Shown here: positions 23,101 through 33,250 of the stretch, one piece after another
Layout: each line of letters opens with the position of its first letter
Numbering within the stretch: the stretch's first letter is position 1
DNA from: Portulaca oleracea
Lineage: Eukaryota > Streptophyta > Magnoliopsida > Caryophyllales > Portulacaceae
NCBI GenBank assembly: GCA_029582165.1
Contig: CM055875.1
Coordinates: 2,163,501 to 2,227,500 of the forward strand
DNA length: 64,000 nt
Direction of reading: 5' to 3'
Program-made: the position numbers and the translations under genes
The notes under the pieces: generated by a model
What the model saw: only the letters and a program-made list of their open reading frames with translations
Databases searched by the model: none
Told to the model about the DNA's origin: nothing

Positions 23101-26100
23101 TAGGATGTTCTAGGATGTTCTAGAATGTTCTAGAAGGTGTGGTGTGTGTGTGTGATAGGCTTGTGGAAGATTGCTTTGGCGCCAAGATTGATTATCCTAG
23201 TATAGGTTGGCTATTTTGTAACTAATCCATCTTGGATTAGGAAAGCCAAGTTCTAGAAGGATGATGTAACCAACTCCCTTTAGGATAAGGAGTCCTAATC
23301 CAAGGAGGAGAAGGAAGAGTAGGCGTCACTCTAGGAGGAGGAGATGGCTTGCACGCCAATCTAGTCCACCTCCTTAGTCTTCTAGCCGTCATATGAGTCT
23401 CCCTTAAGGAGGTTAGGAGTAGCCTATAAATAGCTTAGGCTTGTAATCGTTTCAATCATCCAACTTTGAATTATGAATATATCCAAGCTTTTAGCTTACC
23501 CCTTGAGTGTTTCGTGAGAACCTTGTTGATCTCTTCTATTGTATCTTGGTTTGGCAACCAAGTGGTGAGGAAGAGCTTGTCTCTGAAACCCAGAACGTTT
23601 TTCTGTAACTAGGTGGAGGAACAAGTAGCCCTAGGGTTTCTTTCTTGTGGTGTTTCTGTATCAAGATAGATCCCTTGAACTATCCTGGTTACTTTTTATC
23701 TATCTATCTATCTATCTATCTATCTTATCTAGATAAACCCTAAGGCTATCAACTCTCTCAAATTCCCCCTCTCAAACGTCACTCTCTCCCCCAAAACCCT
23801 AGCTCATGTCTCTCTCTCCCTCTCACCCTAGCTCACGTCAACTCCCCCTTTCTCTCTCCCAAATTAACGTTTTCTCTCCATCTCTCTCAAATCTCTCAAA
23901 TCAAACCCTCCCTCCACAAAGGCTTCACGCCAACTCCCAAAAGCCTCCCCTACAATTCGTCCATCCCCTCTCTCAAACCCCACAAAGATTCCATCTTTCT
24001 CAAACCCTAATCCATAATCCCTCTCTAATCATCCAACTCCACAAAATCTCCTCCCTTTCTCACGTGAACTATCCCCCTTTTGCCCTAGTTCTCGTGAAGC
24101 ACCCTATACTTAGATTGGTTGCACGTCACCCCTTCGATGTGTAATTGATCAAGCCCTAGTTTTGATCCCATTATACATCACCCCCCTCCCCCTGGTGGGA
24201 TTTTTTTTCTTGTCGACTGACCTGGTCTGGTTCGTCTTTATTTTTTCGCAATTCACATGTCAAAGGCCATGCCCAATTCGTTTTTATTGATAGTAAGGCA
24301 AAGTACCTTATCATTATTGCTGCTGACTAACTTTAAAAGTTATTTGTTATCCTCTCATGTTTGCATTTATCACAATTGCTGATCAGCATTTTGTCCATTA
24401 ACAGTAAAGAGTGTTGTTGTACACGATGTTCTGGTTTAGATTACTGACTGTATTTTTTGGTGGTCAGGATGCATATTTGCTTTGCAAAATTTTGAAGAAA
24501 AGTGGTCCAGGTTTTAAGCCTGGTGAGCAGTATGGCCCATTTGTGGAGGAGGAATGGGAAAAGGATGAGTCTACCTTGGTACCAGGAGAAGAAGGTGATG
24601 ATGATGTGGCTGGTAATGATGATGCGCGAGCTGAGGTGAGTGACAGTTTTTGGGTCCATTTTTCAATGGACATTAGTTTGCACTTTGCAGTAGTGAGTGA
24701 TCAGAAAGTATTATCTTGGTTGAATATATTAATGATTATCGTAGAGGTAAATAGGTTATGGGGAGACGTATCCTTTATAAAAATCACAATCTAGCTGATT
24801 GTATAAGCTGTAGAAAATATATGGGTACCTTTCTGTAAGATCTTTCAACTTTTAAGAAATTCTGGAATGAGAGTAGCATTCTATAAATACCATCGTGTTT
24901 TATCGAATATTATATAAGCATTAGAGTCCATATCTGATTTTCTTTTTTAGTGTTATTTTATAAGAAATCAAGAATTGTACCAATAAAACACCAAGGGGCT
25001 TCTACCCATCTGTGAGAGGGGGAATGAAAAAACATTGATCCCTCAAGCTCTGGAAGGTATGATTTATGAGAAATGTACTGCTGGAGCATTTTAGTATTTC
25101 TCTGAAGTATGTAACAAAGATCCTAGTGTTAAGAGTATTTTCTGTCAAAGTCATGAGTAATTTCAGTTTACCAAACTTTATCAGTTTTTGCCTAAATTTA
25201 CCAAAACATAGCAAAAATTACCAAAGTTAAAAAGCAAAAAAAAATTTAATTTTGATATATTAGCGTAAATTTGCCAAAAGTTACCAAAATTTACCAAAAG
25301 TTACCAAAAATTATCAAAAGTTACCAAAATTTAACTTTTACCCAATTGCTTTTTGCCTATTAATTTGACACATTGTTATTTTTGTAGAAATTCATTGATT
25401 GTTTGGTTATGATTTATTCTTTCTTAGGGCAGTGGGTGGTTTATGTGTTTAGGAACATATTGACAACTAAATCAAACCAAACTTGGAATGCCTACCTTTT
25501 CCCTTTTTTTTTGTTTTTTTTTTTGTGTGGGGGGTGGGGGGGGGGGGGGTTGGAGGGGAGGGTATGGTGAAGGGTTTGTTTAGATGTAAGGTCATTTTTG
25601 TTGAGACATTTGAAAGGGAATGGCTGCCTCTTCATTGTCCCATTTTGCAACAGTCCTTCATAATTCCATACTTTATTGCCAAATTACTCCAAGAGATCAA
25701 TCTTGTGCATCTCATGTACAGTCCATGGCTATCAAGAGCGAGATGTGGTGAATCTCAATAACTGAATGGCATGTTTATTAAATTATTATCCCATCTAGTG
25801 TCTCTAAATTCTGCAAATATGTTATCTAGCTTGTTCTTTAGGGTTGGAATTTGAACTTCTTGCTCTCTCCAACTAACTTTCTCCAGTTTAGAACAGCTCA
25901 TTCCAACTCTTTCCATTGTGGTTTCTTTCAAGTGAATAAATTATTTCCTATTGGGACCAATATTTCAGCACTAGTTATTTTATTTCTCATGTACATATTA
26001 ATGTCCATATTCTTAATGTTTCTTATGGTTGAATGCCTGAACCTTTATTTTATGATTGTACCTCTGAATTCAAATCAAGTATCTCTAAATAAAAGAAAAA

Positions 26101-29100
26101 TGTCATATAACCTATTTCAAATAAATAGATTAGGCATTTGCTATATTATTTTTTAATTGAAACTTTGAAAGAACATAAAACGAGTCAAATAATCCATTTT
26201 AAGGGTGTAAAACAATAGAATCAACAATTAATATATGCCAATCTAATCACCTTATTTTATGAAAAGATAGAAATAGCTGTCGGAACAATAGTTTAATAAC
26301 TGAGGTGAAAAGCTAGATTGCAGACAAATACATTTAAGCATCAATTGATCTATTGCCGCTTTTTTCTGAAAGAAAACAACTATTTTATGGACCATATTAT
26401 TAGAAATTATAATGAGGCGAACAATGTTATTAAGTATCTATTATTTGGGGACAATTTGACCGGTGCTAATCAAAATCCGACAAAATGTAAAATTACTAAC
26501 CTACCCTCATAGATGTCAATGACTAACCTGCCCCTTCATCATTGGAATCTCTTCAGCTCCTAAACGTGCATCCTTATGTCACTGCAAGAGTGAAGACTAT
26601 TCCTGCCATACTCCCCACTCAACTCCCTAGTCACTTAAATCGTCTATGATTTCTTTATCTTCCCCAACTCATATTACTCAGCAAAACCTGGCCATATGTG
26701 TGATTCTAGTTCTGCATAATACCCAAGTACAACCGTCATGGTGATAAGAAAGCTAGGCTCCTTGATTCTAACCCCCACCTGCAAGTGAAGCCGATTTCCA
26801 AGCTCCTTGATTCCCATAAACAAGTAGTTAAAAGTCCTTTTTTGACTAATTCAATTGAAAGATATCATAACCCCAGGAACATTCATAAATCAACCAACAA
26901 TTTTTGTGACAATATATGAAGTTTCTAAACTTAGACTGAAGCTTGGTATTAAAAGTTGTTTAATTGAATAAGTGAGCGAGAGTCATTTAGCGTCGAATCT
27001 AAGCAATAATGGATCCGTCTTCCATTCATAACCATATTAACAACTAAATTATTTGAGTAGTAAGCAATTTGGGTCATGAACATAAGCGTTGCCATCATGG
27101 AGATGGAGGCATCATCCAGAATAAAGATCGTCATATTGTGGAGATTGAGGAGCTTGGAACACTTGATTTGCAGAGCATGAGGCCATGGATGATGTCATGA
27201 CCATTCTTGAAGAGGTCACATCATGCCAGTGGAATCAACCCTTTTGAAGATCGTCACCTGACTGAGCCAGGGAATGACGGGGGAGGCGAGAGAGTGAACT
27301 AGCGATAGATAAGAACGGAGGAGGATGAAGTTGAATACAATATGAGCTAGGTTAGTTATTTAACAATTAATTACAAAGTAGGTTAGTAACTTCATATTTT
27401 CGTTGGATTCCTATTAGTTTCGACCAGATTGTCCCCAAATGATAGCTACTAAATAACATTGTTCACCCCATTATAATTTCTAGTAATATGGTCCCCAAAA
27501 TATAGTTTTCGCAAAACAAAGGGTACCTTGCAGTAAATTTTTAGAAAACAACAGTTAAACAAACATTTCAAAGTCTTGACACACACGATTGTTTCAAATA
27601 AAAATTGATGTAATTGGAGCAACATATTGAGATTATTATTACATGTACATTGTACATTGTATACTTTTTATTCATTTTCTTTGAATCATTTACAAATCCT
27701 TTGTACCTATGTAAGCAATTGACAAGGTAAGCTAAATATACCATAAAATAATTTAGGAATGAAATCGAAGCTTGTATCTAGAGGGACTTGTCTCGCATTA
27801 TTGAAAAGTGCTTTGTGGAGCTTACCTATATATTTCATGTTTTTTTTCACTATTCCTGCTACCATTGCAAGTTGTTTAGAGAAGATCATGGGAGACTTCC
27901 TCTGGAACAACCATTCTAGCAATGGTTTTTATTGGTCAATTGGGATGATATTTCTTGTCCTAAGATTGAGGAAGGTCTTGGCATTAGATCCCTTTGTATA
28001 ATGAATAAAGCTTTAAAATCCTATTGGCTTTGGAGGTTAGCAAGGAGGTTGTTTGAGGAAAAAGTGAGCAAGGCTAAAATATGGAGTTGATGATTTGGGA
28101 AGGTGGAGGAACTCCTCATGGGGTTAATTGTAGGAAGTCCATCTTAGCGACTCTTGAGCGGTCCAAATCCAAGTGTATTTTGGGGTAAAGAGACGTAGCT
28201 CTTAAGTTTTGTTTTGGCATGATCTTGGTGTGATGATCATGCTGTTAAAGAACAATTCCTAATTCCTTATAGGTTGACCAAGTTGAAGTAGGCAATTGCT
28301 CAAGTCATGTCACCAAACGGAGACTCTATCTATTGGGATTTGACATTCGGGAGATCTAACGATTGGAAAGAGGATAGCATTTGTAGTTTGTTGACTTTAC
28401 TGGCTTAGAGGATGGTTTTGCATGAGGGCGATGGTGAGACTGTTTGGCCTCCTGACTCTAAAGGGTCTTTCACCTTTAGAAGGTTTTTCAGTAATCTTTG
28501 GAGAGCAGAATGAGGTGTTCCCTGTAAAGTCAATTTTTAGTTCTAAGGCTCCCCTTTAAAGCTCATTTCTTTTTGTGGGTAGCTACTGAAAGGTAAGATA
28601 CCTATGGAGGACATGCTTGTATGCGGAAGTTTTAGCAATCCTAGTAGGCGTCCTTGCATATCCAACATCCAAAATAAGTGAGGTAAATGGGTTAAATGGT
28701 AAGCAGCGACCTGTTAACCTGTTTAGTTATAACAGGTTATATAGATATTTCTTCACGTAGAAAATGTCAACCATAACCTAACCTGTTTAGTTAAATGGAT
28801 TAATCTTTTGACTCATTTGAACTTAAACAGGTTAAAATTGTTGACTTAAACCTGCTCTATTTTATGTTTAGCTTGGGCCGTGTGAGGTCGTCTTTTAAAA
28901 GCTTTAATCTAAACCCCTTTCCCATTTTTTGTATGGGGTGGTGTGAAAATTCACTCGAGGCCAGCCTTAGAAGAAAGGGGATTTATTTGGTTCGGTCACT
29001 ACTAAACTACGTTCTATACTTCTATCAAGATGTTTATGATGGTGGGTCCTTTCTTGTTTCAGGTTGTGTTATTTGTATAGCTCGCCTTCCAAAAATCCAA

Positions 29101-32100
29101 CTATGGGTGCTTCGAATTGGGTGTCAATTGTTTTAATCTTTTGCCATCACTCTTCTTTAATTGCCGCTTGCTTTATCCTCAAAACTTAAACAGGTTAAAA
29201 TTGTTGACTTAAACCTGCTCTATTTTATGTTTAGCTTGGGCCGTGTGAGGTCGTCTTTTAAAAGCTTTAATCTAAACCCCTTTCCCATTTTTTGTATGGG
29301 GTGGTGTGAAAATTCCACTCGAGGCCAGCCTTAGAAGAATGGGGATTTATTTGGTTCGGTCACTACTAAACTATGTTCTATACTTCTATCAAGATGTTTG
29401 TGATGGTGGGTCCTTTCTTGTTTCAGGTTGTGTTATTTGTATAGCTCGCCTTCCAAAAATCCAACTATGGATGCTTCGAATTGGGTGTCAATTGTTTTAA
29501 TCTTTTGCCATCACTCTTCTTTAATTGCCGCTTGCTTTATCCTCAAAACTGCGTCGATTTCTCTTCCTCCAAATGGCCCACCAAATAGCGAAATGAACTA
29601 AATTTCAAACGCCTTAAATCCATCATTAGTATTAGCTCTTTATTCTTTAGCAACATTTTTTTAAATGGGTTTTTGGCTTTAAATAATTTGTACCAAGGGC
29701 CTTGTTATTGAAAATAATCCAAAGTGACTTTTCGGCCAATGACAGTCTATGCTTTTATCTTATTTTGTCATAGCATAATATTAGCAATATCCGGCAACGA
29801 AAAGATGATGCGACTGTTGGACTACGCATTGTTGGCCAAAAAGTACTAAGTGTCATTGGCCAAGAAGTAAATTTTTACGTTGGCCACGTCATTTTTTCGT
29901 TGCCAGATATTGCTAGTATTGTACTATGAGAAAATAAGGTAAAAGTATAGATTGCCATTAGCCGAAAAGTCACTTTGGATTATTTTCAATAGCAAGACCC
30001 TCAATACAGATTATTTGAAGCCAAAAACCCTGAAATGACCTTTCTATAAATTAGATAAAAAATATTAAAATTACAACTTAAATAGGATTTTGGGTTTTAA
30101 AATAAGCTAGCGTCCTTTAGGGTTCATAAATTCTATTCACATAGTCATGTTCATTCAAGGGACGGACAATAAGTTGAGCGTCACCATCTACTAAATAAAT
30201 TGTTGCTGACAGATATAGGAATTACCATAAATGGAGGCCTCAGATTCATTGTTTAAGATGTTATGGATTACGAAATGCTTCAGTTGATGAGGATATAATA
30301 TAGCTTGACAGCTTAGATTAAAAAAGCACAAGGCGCAAAAAAGCGCATAGGTCCCTAAGGCATGAGTGCTAAGCGCGGAGGGAAGGTGCGCGCTTCATGC
30401 ACACGAGGCGCGCCAAAGCTTAATTTTGTTTCAAAATCACATCCAAGCTATATTTTCACGCAATAAGCTCAAAAAGCCATCAAATATTGGATTAGACACA
30501 AGTAATAAGACAAAAATCGTGCAAGTAGTCTTCAACATAAGATATCACGCCGAAATAGTCTTCTAAAGAGATCAAACAAGCAGTCATATAAAGAAAGCAT
30601 AGAAAACACAACACACTAATCAAAGTAGCAAACAGAGAAGCTTAAATTAATCAATATGTTAAGTAATTCTTAAAAATCCATGGCAGGCAAACAGAGAAAC
30701 ACTTAAAGGACATGAAAATCAGGAAGCAACCCAGAAAAAAATCGCAACCCAAAAAAAAATTGCAACCCAAAACAGCAGCAAATGAAGAAGAAAATTCAAA
30801 CAGCCCAGGAAAAAAAGAGCTGCTTCCACAGCACCATGGAAGCAACAGAAGAAAGGAGAAGCACGAAGAACCCAATCGCAACCCAGAAAAAAGAAAGAAA
30901 AAAAGAAGTAAAGAAAAGAGGTAGGAGGGAGGGAGTCGTGCATTCTAGGGTTTCCTCACAGGCCAGAAGGGGGTTTTTAAAATACACGTTTAACATTTCC
31001 TTTTTTTCTTATGAGCTCAACAATAAAAACTCCAAAGGAGCAAAAGGCGTGCGCCTCACGCTACAGTAAAAAGCGCAGGAAGGCGCAAAAAGGGTGTGCT
31101 TCGCGAACCTCGCCTTGATTCACAGTAAAATATCACAGAGTGGATGAGGCGCACACTTTTTAAAACTAAGCTTGACAGTAAAAGTTTCTGCTACTGTTGT
31201 GGATATGTCTGCTATTTATGAAGACTGTGAGGTTGTCAACCAACTGTATATGTGTTTCTGCCTATTTTTCCCTTGGCATTTGCTTTTTGGTGGTTCCCTG
31301 TTTTTGTGTTACTGACATTTGGGATGATTATGTGATCGGCATCCGTGTATCTTCTCTGATGCTATTAGTTATGCTCCTTGTCAACTGTTACCACCACTAG
31401 TGTAACTAAGGGCAGTGGACTATAGATATTGTCTGGGTTTTATAAAGTTTGACATGGATGCATGTGGCCTCAATAAAAAAAACACACTGTGCTGGACAAC
31501 AACCACAGTGTGATCCAAACGAATATCTCACTCCACACCAAACTTTGTGAACTATATTTTTAGCCTAAAACTGCAAACATGATAATAAATAGTTTTTGTA
31601 ACTAGAAAAATATTCTAATTCGAATTATATGCATCTTATTTTTGAGATTGTGAACATCTCCTTCTCCAAATACAACATAAAAGTTCTTGTTCTGTCCCTA
31701 CTCAATATATACAGCACCCGAATTAACCCGAAGATTACTTGTTCGAATCCTATCAGTTCTATGTTTAACCCATTGGGTCAACAATCTAAAGAAAAGTATG
31801 ATTTGTCTTGGAGTTTGGTGTAAACTTCAATTTTTTGAATTTTTATTGATGACCTTTTTGGTCATATTGCAGAGGCATTAAGAAAATTGAGTGTTGGTCG
31901 GCCATATGTGAATCCCAGTGCCTTGTTCGCCTTCATGGTAATATTTAAAATGAGGGTGGTAGACCTTGGTGATCTTTGTTGATATACCCCTTTGGTTGCA
32001 TGCATGCGGTGTTCTTGCCGTTGCTTTTGAAGTTCTAGTACATATTTGTTTTCTTGTAGTAGATTTGCATGGATAGTCTTTGCCATGTCTTCTTCTAGTA

Positions 32101-32960
32101 CTGGCACGCAGTGTTGCTTGACAAGCATTCACTTTTTTTTGTTCTTTCAATATGCTTCGACTCCCCTATGTTATATCACAATATCTTTAATTTTACGCTA
32201 GTAGTTTGACAGTATAATTATACAAGGGACTTGTCATTGTCCATCCTAAATATACGTGATTCAATTTCTAATTTCCTTCAACTCTTTCTGAACAAATGTG
32301 AAATCTCTTTTCCAATTATGCTATTCACGTGTTTGTCTGAGCGTGGTACTGAATGTTGATTTCTGTGGTCCGTTCCCGTGACAGGATTGTACTCAGTCCA
32401 TAAACAATTGCAATTCGGAATCAGCCGCAGGTGTAAGCTGTGTTATGTCTAGAGAGGTTCTGAGCATTTCGCCAATCTGTAAGATAGAGAGGTCAGATGA
32501 TATACCGGTAGCTTGTTCTAGTGTTGATCCTGAAGCAGAGGCAGAACCAGAACCATTATCACTTGGCCCAAATAAACGTCAAAGACATGGTGAGCCTGAC
32601 GGTAATGGTTCAGAGATGTCAAGCACTAGAAGCCAGGGGGCAGTCCCCCCTCGTTGCTCATCATCATCACATTTTTCATCCGGGCTTTTAGAATTCCCTC
32701 TGTTGGAGTCGGTGAGCGAGCACAAGGAGCGCCCCTCTCCTCCTCCAGCTAACGTCATTGACATTAACGTTCCACCAAGCTACTTGAAACTATTTGAAGA
32801 GCTGCGTAATGAAATCTACAGGACCTCCATTGAGAAGGAGTCTTTGAAAATTGAGGTCATGAGTGCCAGGACCATGATCAACATCCTCCAGACAAAAATC
32901 GATCATCTCACAAGGGAAAATGAACAACTCAAGAACTCCCTAAGGCCAAGGGATGCCTAG
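16953..32960 (+). CDS. NAC domain transcription factor (four core exons, 415 aa)
   Basis: NAC proteins are plant-specific DNA-binding transcription factors acting in the nucleus. Exons 16953-17178, 17665-17942, 24468-24635 and 32385-32960 join in phase at GT-AG sites into 415 codons. A Pro-rich start (residues 5-24) precedes the NAC domain (about 29-180): [73 protein letters not shown]. An acidic stretch follows. The last 59 residues form a likely coiled coil ([20 protein letters not shown], then [15 protein letters not shown]). No membrane segment is seen, so this is not an obvious membrane-tethered NAC. The domain is nearest in memory to the NAC053/NAC078/NAC082 group; that is unverified. 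Introns 2 and 3 (6.5 and 7.7 kb) are inflated by mobile elements. A 63-nt optional exon may exist at 31875-31937. Confidence 0.9.
17665..17942 (+). CDS. NAC exon 2
   Basis: Acceptor ATCACAG|CTTTG; the split codon reads Ala, giving [15 protein letters not shown]. Donor TTG|GTAAG at 17943. Encodes subdomains C and D, including GKGYWKATG and NWVMHEYRL. Ends in phase 0. Confidence 0.9.
17943..19760 (+). other. NAC intron 2, 5' part, nothing recognised
   Basis: No ORF with protein character and no inverted or direct repeat seen. Confidence 0.4.
19770..20157. mobile_element. Possible hAT-type MITE remnant
   Basis: The right end GCCAGCCCTATTAA resembles the complement of a hAT-type TAGGGCTGGC end, after sequence rich in CCGG and GGGTC motifs typical of these elements. 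The left end is unclear. Confidence 0.3.
20160..20650 (+). pseudogene. LINE 3' fragment (zinc-binding region of reverse transcriptase)
   Basis: Plus-strand translation shows the zf-RVT pattern after the RT of plant L1 elements: [14 protein letters not shown], then [10 protein letters not shown], then [13 protein letters not shown] with the expected Cys pair, then [14 protein letters not shown]. Several stops and shifts. It is a truncated old copy in NAC intron 2. Confidence 0.6.
20651..21515. other. NAC intron 2, nothing recognised
   Basis: No gene. The first 200 bases may be the untranslated tail of the LINE fragment. Confidence 0.35.
21520..22037. mobile_element. Probable hAT-type MITE
   Basis: Many GGCTCGAGCT and GAGCCAAG motifs lie in opposite orientations at the two ends, and the right end TCGTTTGCACCCCTA is the complement of the TAGGGGTGCAAACGA terminus found in many plant hAT MITEs. 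The left terminus is degraded. Confidence 0.45.
22652..22715 (+). repeat. Left copy of a 64-bp direct repeat flanking the solo LTR
   Basis: Contains CTTGTCGACTGACCTGG and GGTTCGTCTTTATTT. The same sequence with a few changes follows the LTR at 24181-24245. Confidence 0.85.
22716..24180 (+). mobile_element. Solo LTR in NAC intron 2
   Basis: 1465 bp, TGACTCACGCC...TTATACATCA. It is homologous to the solo LTR at 52282-53716: shared GTGCTCCTTATG-like start, GAGTCTAGATTAGTCTAG, TTTGGCGCCAAGATT, GTAACTAATCCATCTTGG, TATA region, CT-rich tail and end. A TATA box TATAAATA lies near 23425. A run of heat-shock-like pentamers lies at 23106-23136 and a TATC microsatellite near 23698-23725. No internal region or second LTR, so it is a solo LTR left by recombination. 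It lies in the same orientation as the NAC gene. Confidence 0.8.
23106..23136 (+). promoter_or_regulatory. Heat-shock element array in the intronic LTR
   Basis: The core GTTCTAGAATGTTCTAGAAG (23117-23136) is four contiguous, alternating nGAAn/nTTCn pentamers, an exact fit to the heat-shock factor consensus. Imperfect units (GGA, TTC) extend it upstream. It lies about 290 bp before the LTR TATA box. Confidence 0.6.
24181..24245 (+). repeat. Right copy of the 64-bp direct repeat
   Basis: Matches 22652-22715 apart from the C-tract length, CTGG for ATGT and one base in GGTCTGG. Much longer than the 5-bp duplication an LTR insertion makes. Confidence 0.85.
24468..24635 (+). CDS. NAC exon 3
   Basis: Acceptor GGTCAG|GATGCA, donor GAG|GTGAG; 56 codons in phase 0. 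Starts with subdomain E ([15 protein letters not shown]) and ends in an Asp/Glu-rich linker. Confidence 0.9.
24636..26340 (+). other. NAC intron 3, 5' part
   Basis: No gene. At 25190-25340 a block repeats AAAAGTTACC/AAATTTACC units. At 25506-25560 a poly-T run is followed by a 14-base G run (25536-25549). The rest is AT-rich and unassigned. Confidence 0.5.
26350..27535. mobile_element. Non-autonomous DNA element with about 140-bp terminal inverted repeats
   Basis: The left arm (26350-26507) and right arm (27372-27535) are inverted copies. Both carry ACCATATTA.TAGAAATTATAATG, GAACAATGTTATT and TTTGGGGACAAT, and the inner parts share TTACTAACCTAC. The roughly 860-bp middle has no transposase. 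Long arms suggest a Mutator-like element; a target duplication was not resolved. Confidence 0.6.
27755..28640 (+). pseudogene. LINE fragment (reverse transcriptase C-terminal part)
   Basis: Plus-strand translation gives [20 protein letters not shown], then [12 protein letters not shown], then [17 protein letters not shown], and further on [16 protein letters not shown] and a zf-RVT-like [12 protein letters not shown]. This is the usual order after the catalytic part of plant L1 RTs. Many stops; an old truncated insertion in NAC intron 3. Confidence 0.65.
28821..29550 (+). repeat. 363-bp tandem duplication
   Basis: Unit 1 begins at 28821 and unit 2 at 29184, both with ACTTAAACAGGTTAAAATTG. 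They differ at about five sites and one inserted base, so the duplication is fairly recent. The matching ORFs of 90 and 64 codons in the two units are copies of each other and lack protein character. Confidence 0.9.
29667..30030. mobile_element. Foldback MITE in NAC intron 3
   Basis: 364 bp with ends GGGTTTTTGGCTT and AAGCCAAAAACCC. The arms are inverted copies for about 150 bases each, sharing ATTGAAAATAATCCAAAGTG. The target duplication is unclear. Confidence 0.7.
30312..31168. mobile_element. Non-autonomous Mutator-like element in NAC intron 3
   Basis: Flanked by a perfect 10-bp direct repeat AGCTTGACAG (30302-30311, 31169-31178), within the size made by Mutator-like transposases. Both ends are rich in GGCGCA/AAGCGC motifs and imperfectly inverted. 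The middle holds A-rich repeats around CAACCCAGAAAAAAA, which create Lys-rich spurious ORFs. A stretch with CATCAAATA.TGGATTAGACACAA recurs near 58764, so a relative lies there. Confidence 0.6.
31179..31874 (+). other. NAC intron 3, 3' part
   Basis: Nothing recognised before the candidate cassette exon. Confidence 0.35.
31875..31937 (+). other. Candidate cassette exon of the NAC gene
   Basis: An AG at 31873-31874 and a GTAATA donor at 31938 bound exactly 63 nt that are open in phase 0 ([20 protein letters not shown] then Met). Including or skipping it keeps the downstream frame. I know no NAC family match for the peptide, and the preceding AG (31871-31872) would create a stop, so it is tentative. 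Confidence 0.25.
32385..32960 (+). CDS. NAC last exon
   Basis: Acceptor CGTGACAG|GATTGT, phase 0, 191 codons to TAG at 32958-32960. Encodes a Ser/Glu/Pro-rich region, a basic NKRQRHG patch and the C-terminal coiled coil. Likely the activation and dimerisation part. Confidence 0.85.
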   Translation, partial: DCTQSINNCNSESAAGVSCVMSREVLSISPICKIERSDDIPVACSSVDPEAEAEPEPLSLGPNKRQRHGEPDGNGSEMSSTRSQGAVPPRCSSSSHFSSGLLEFPLLESVSEHKERPSPPPANVIDINVPPSYLKLFEELRNEIYRTSIEKESLKIEVMSARTMINILQTKIDHLTRENEQLKNSLRPRDA

Positions 32961-33250
32961 CTGCTTGCTTCTACAACCTTCCTTTGCCCCTTCTGTTAGT
33001 ACATTTATTCTGTTTCTGTTCCTGAACCTGAACCTGAATGAATGTAATATCAGCCGACCTCCCCTCTCCTCTCTTGTGTAGTCGCTATGCCATTGTTATG
33101 AATAACCATCTCAGTGTAGTAGCACTAGTTGTCAAGACCCCCTCTTTTCATTCACAACTTTGCAACTTCAGATCTTTGCTGCTCTTCCAATTATGTCAAT
33201 GCCCGTCTCGTATTCTTTTCTTTCTTCTTAGCTCTTCATTTTAATTATTT
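32961..33250 (+). other. Probable NAC 3' untranslated region
   Basis: Follows the stop codon; T/C-rich with GAATGTAATA near 33040 as a weak polyadenylation signal. The end is not determined. Confidence 0.4.

Noticed and set aside
24411..24794. 127-codon ORF read as a separate gene
   Set aside because: Only 24468-24635 is coding: it is NAC exon 3 and has clear splice sites; the rest is intron.
30712..30996. Lys-rich plus ORFs and Phe/Leu-rich minus ORFs
   Set aside because: Composition artefacts of CAACCCAGAAAAA repeats inside a non-autonomous element.
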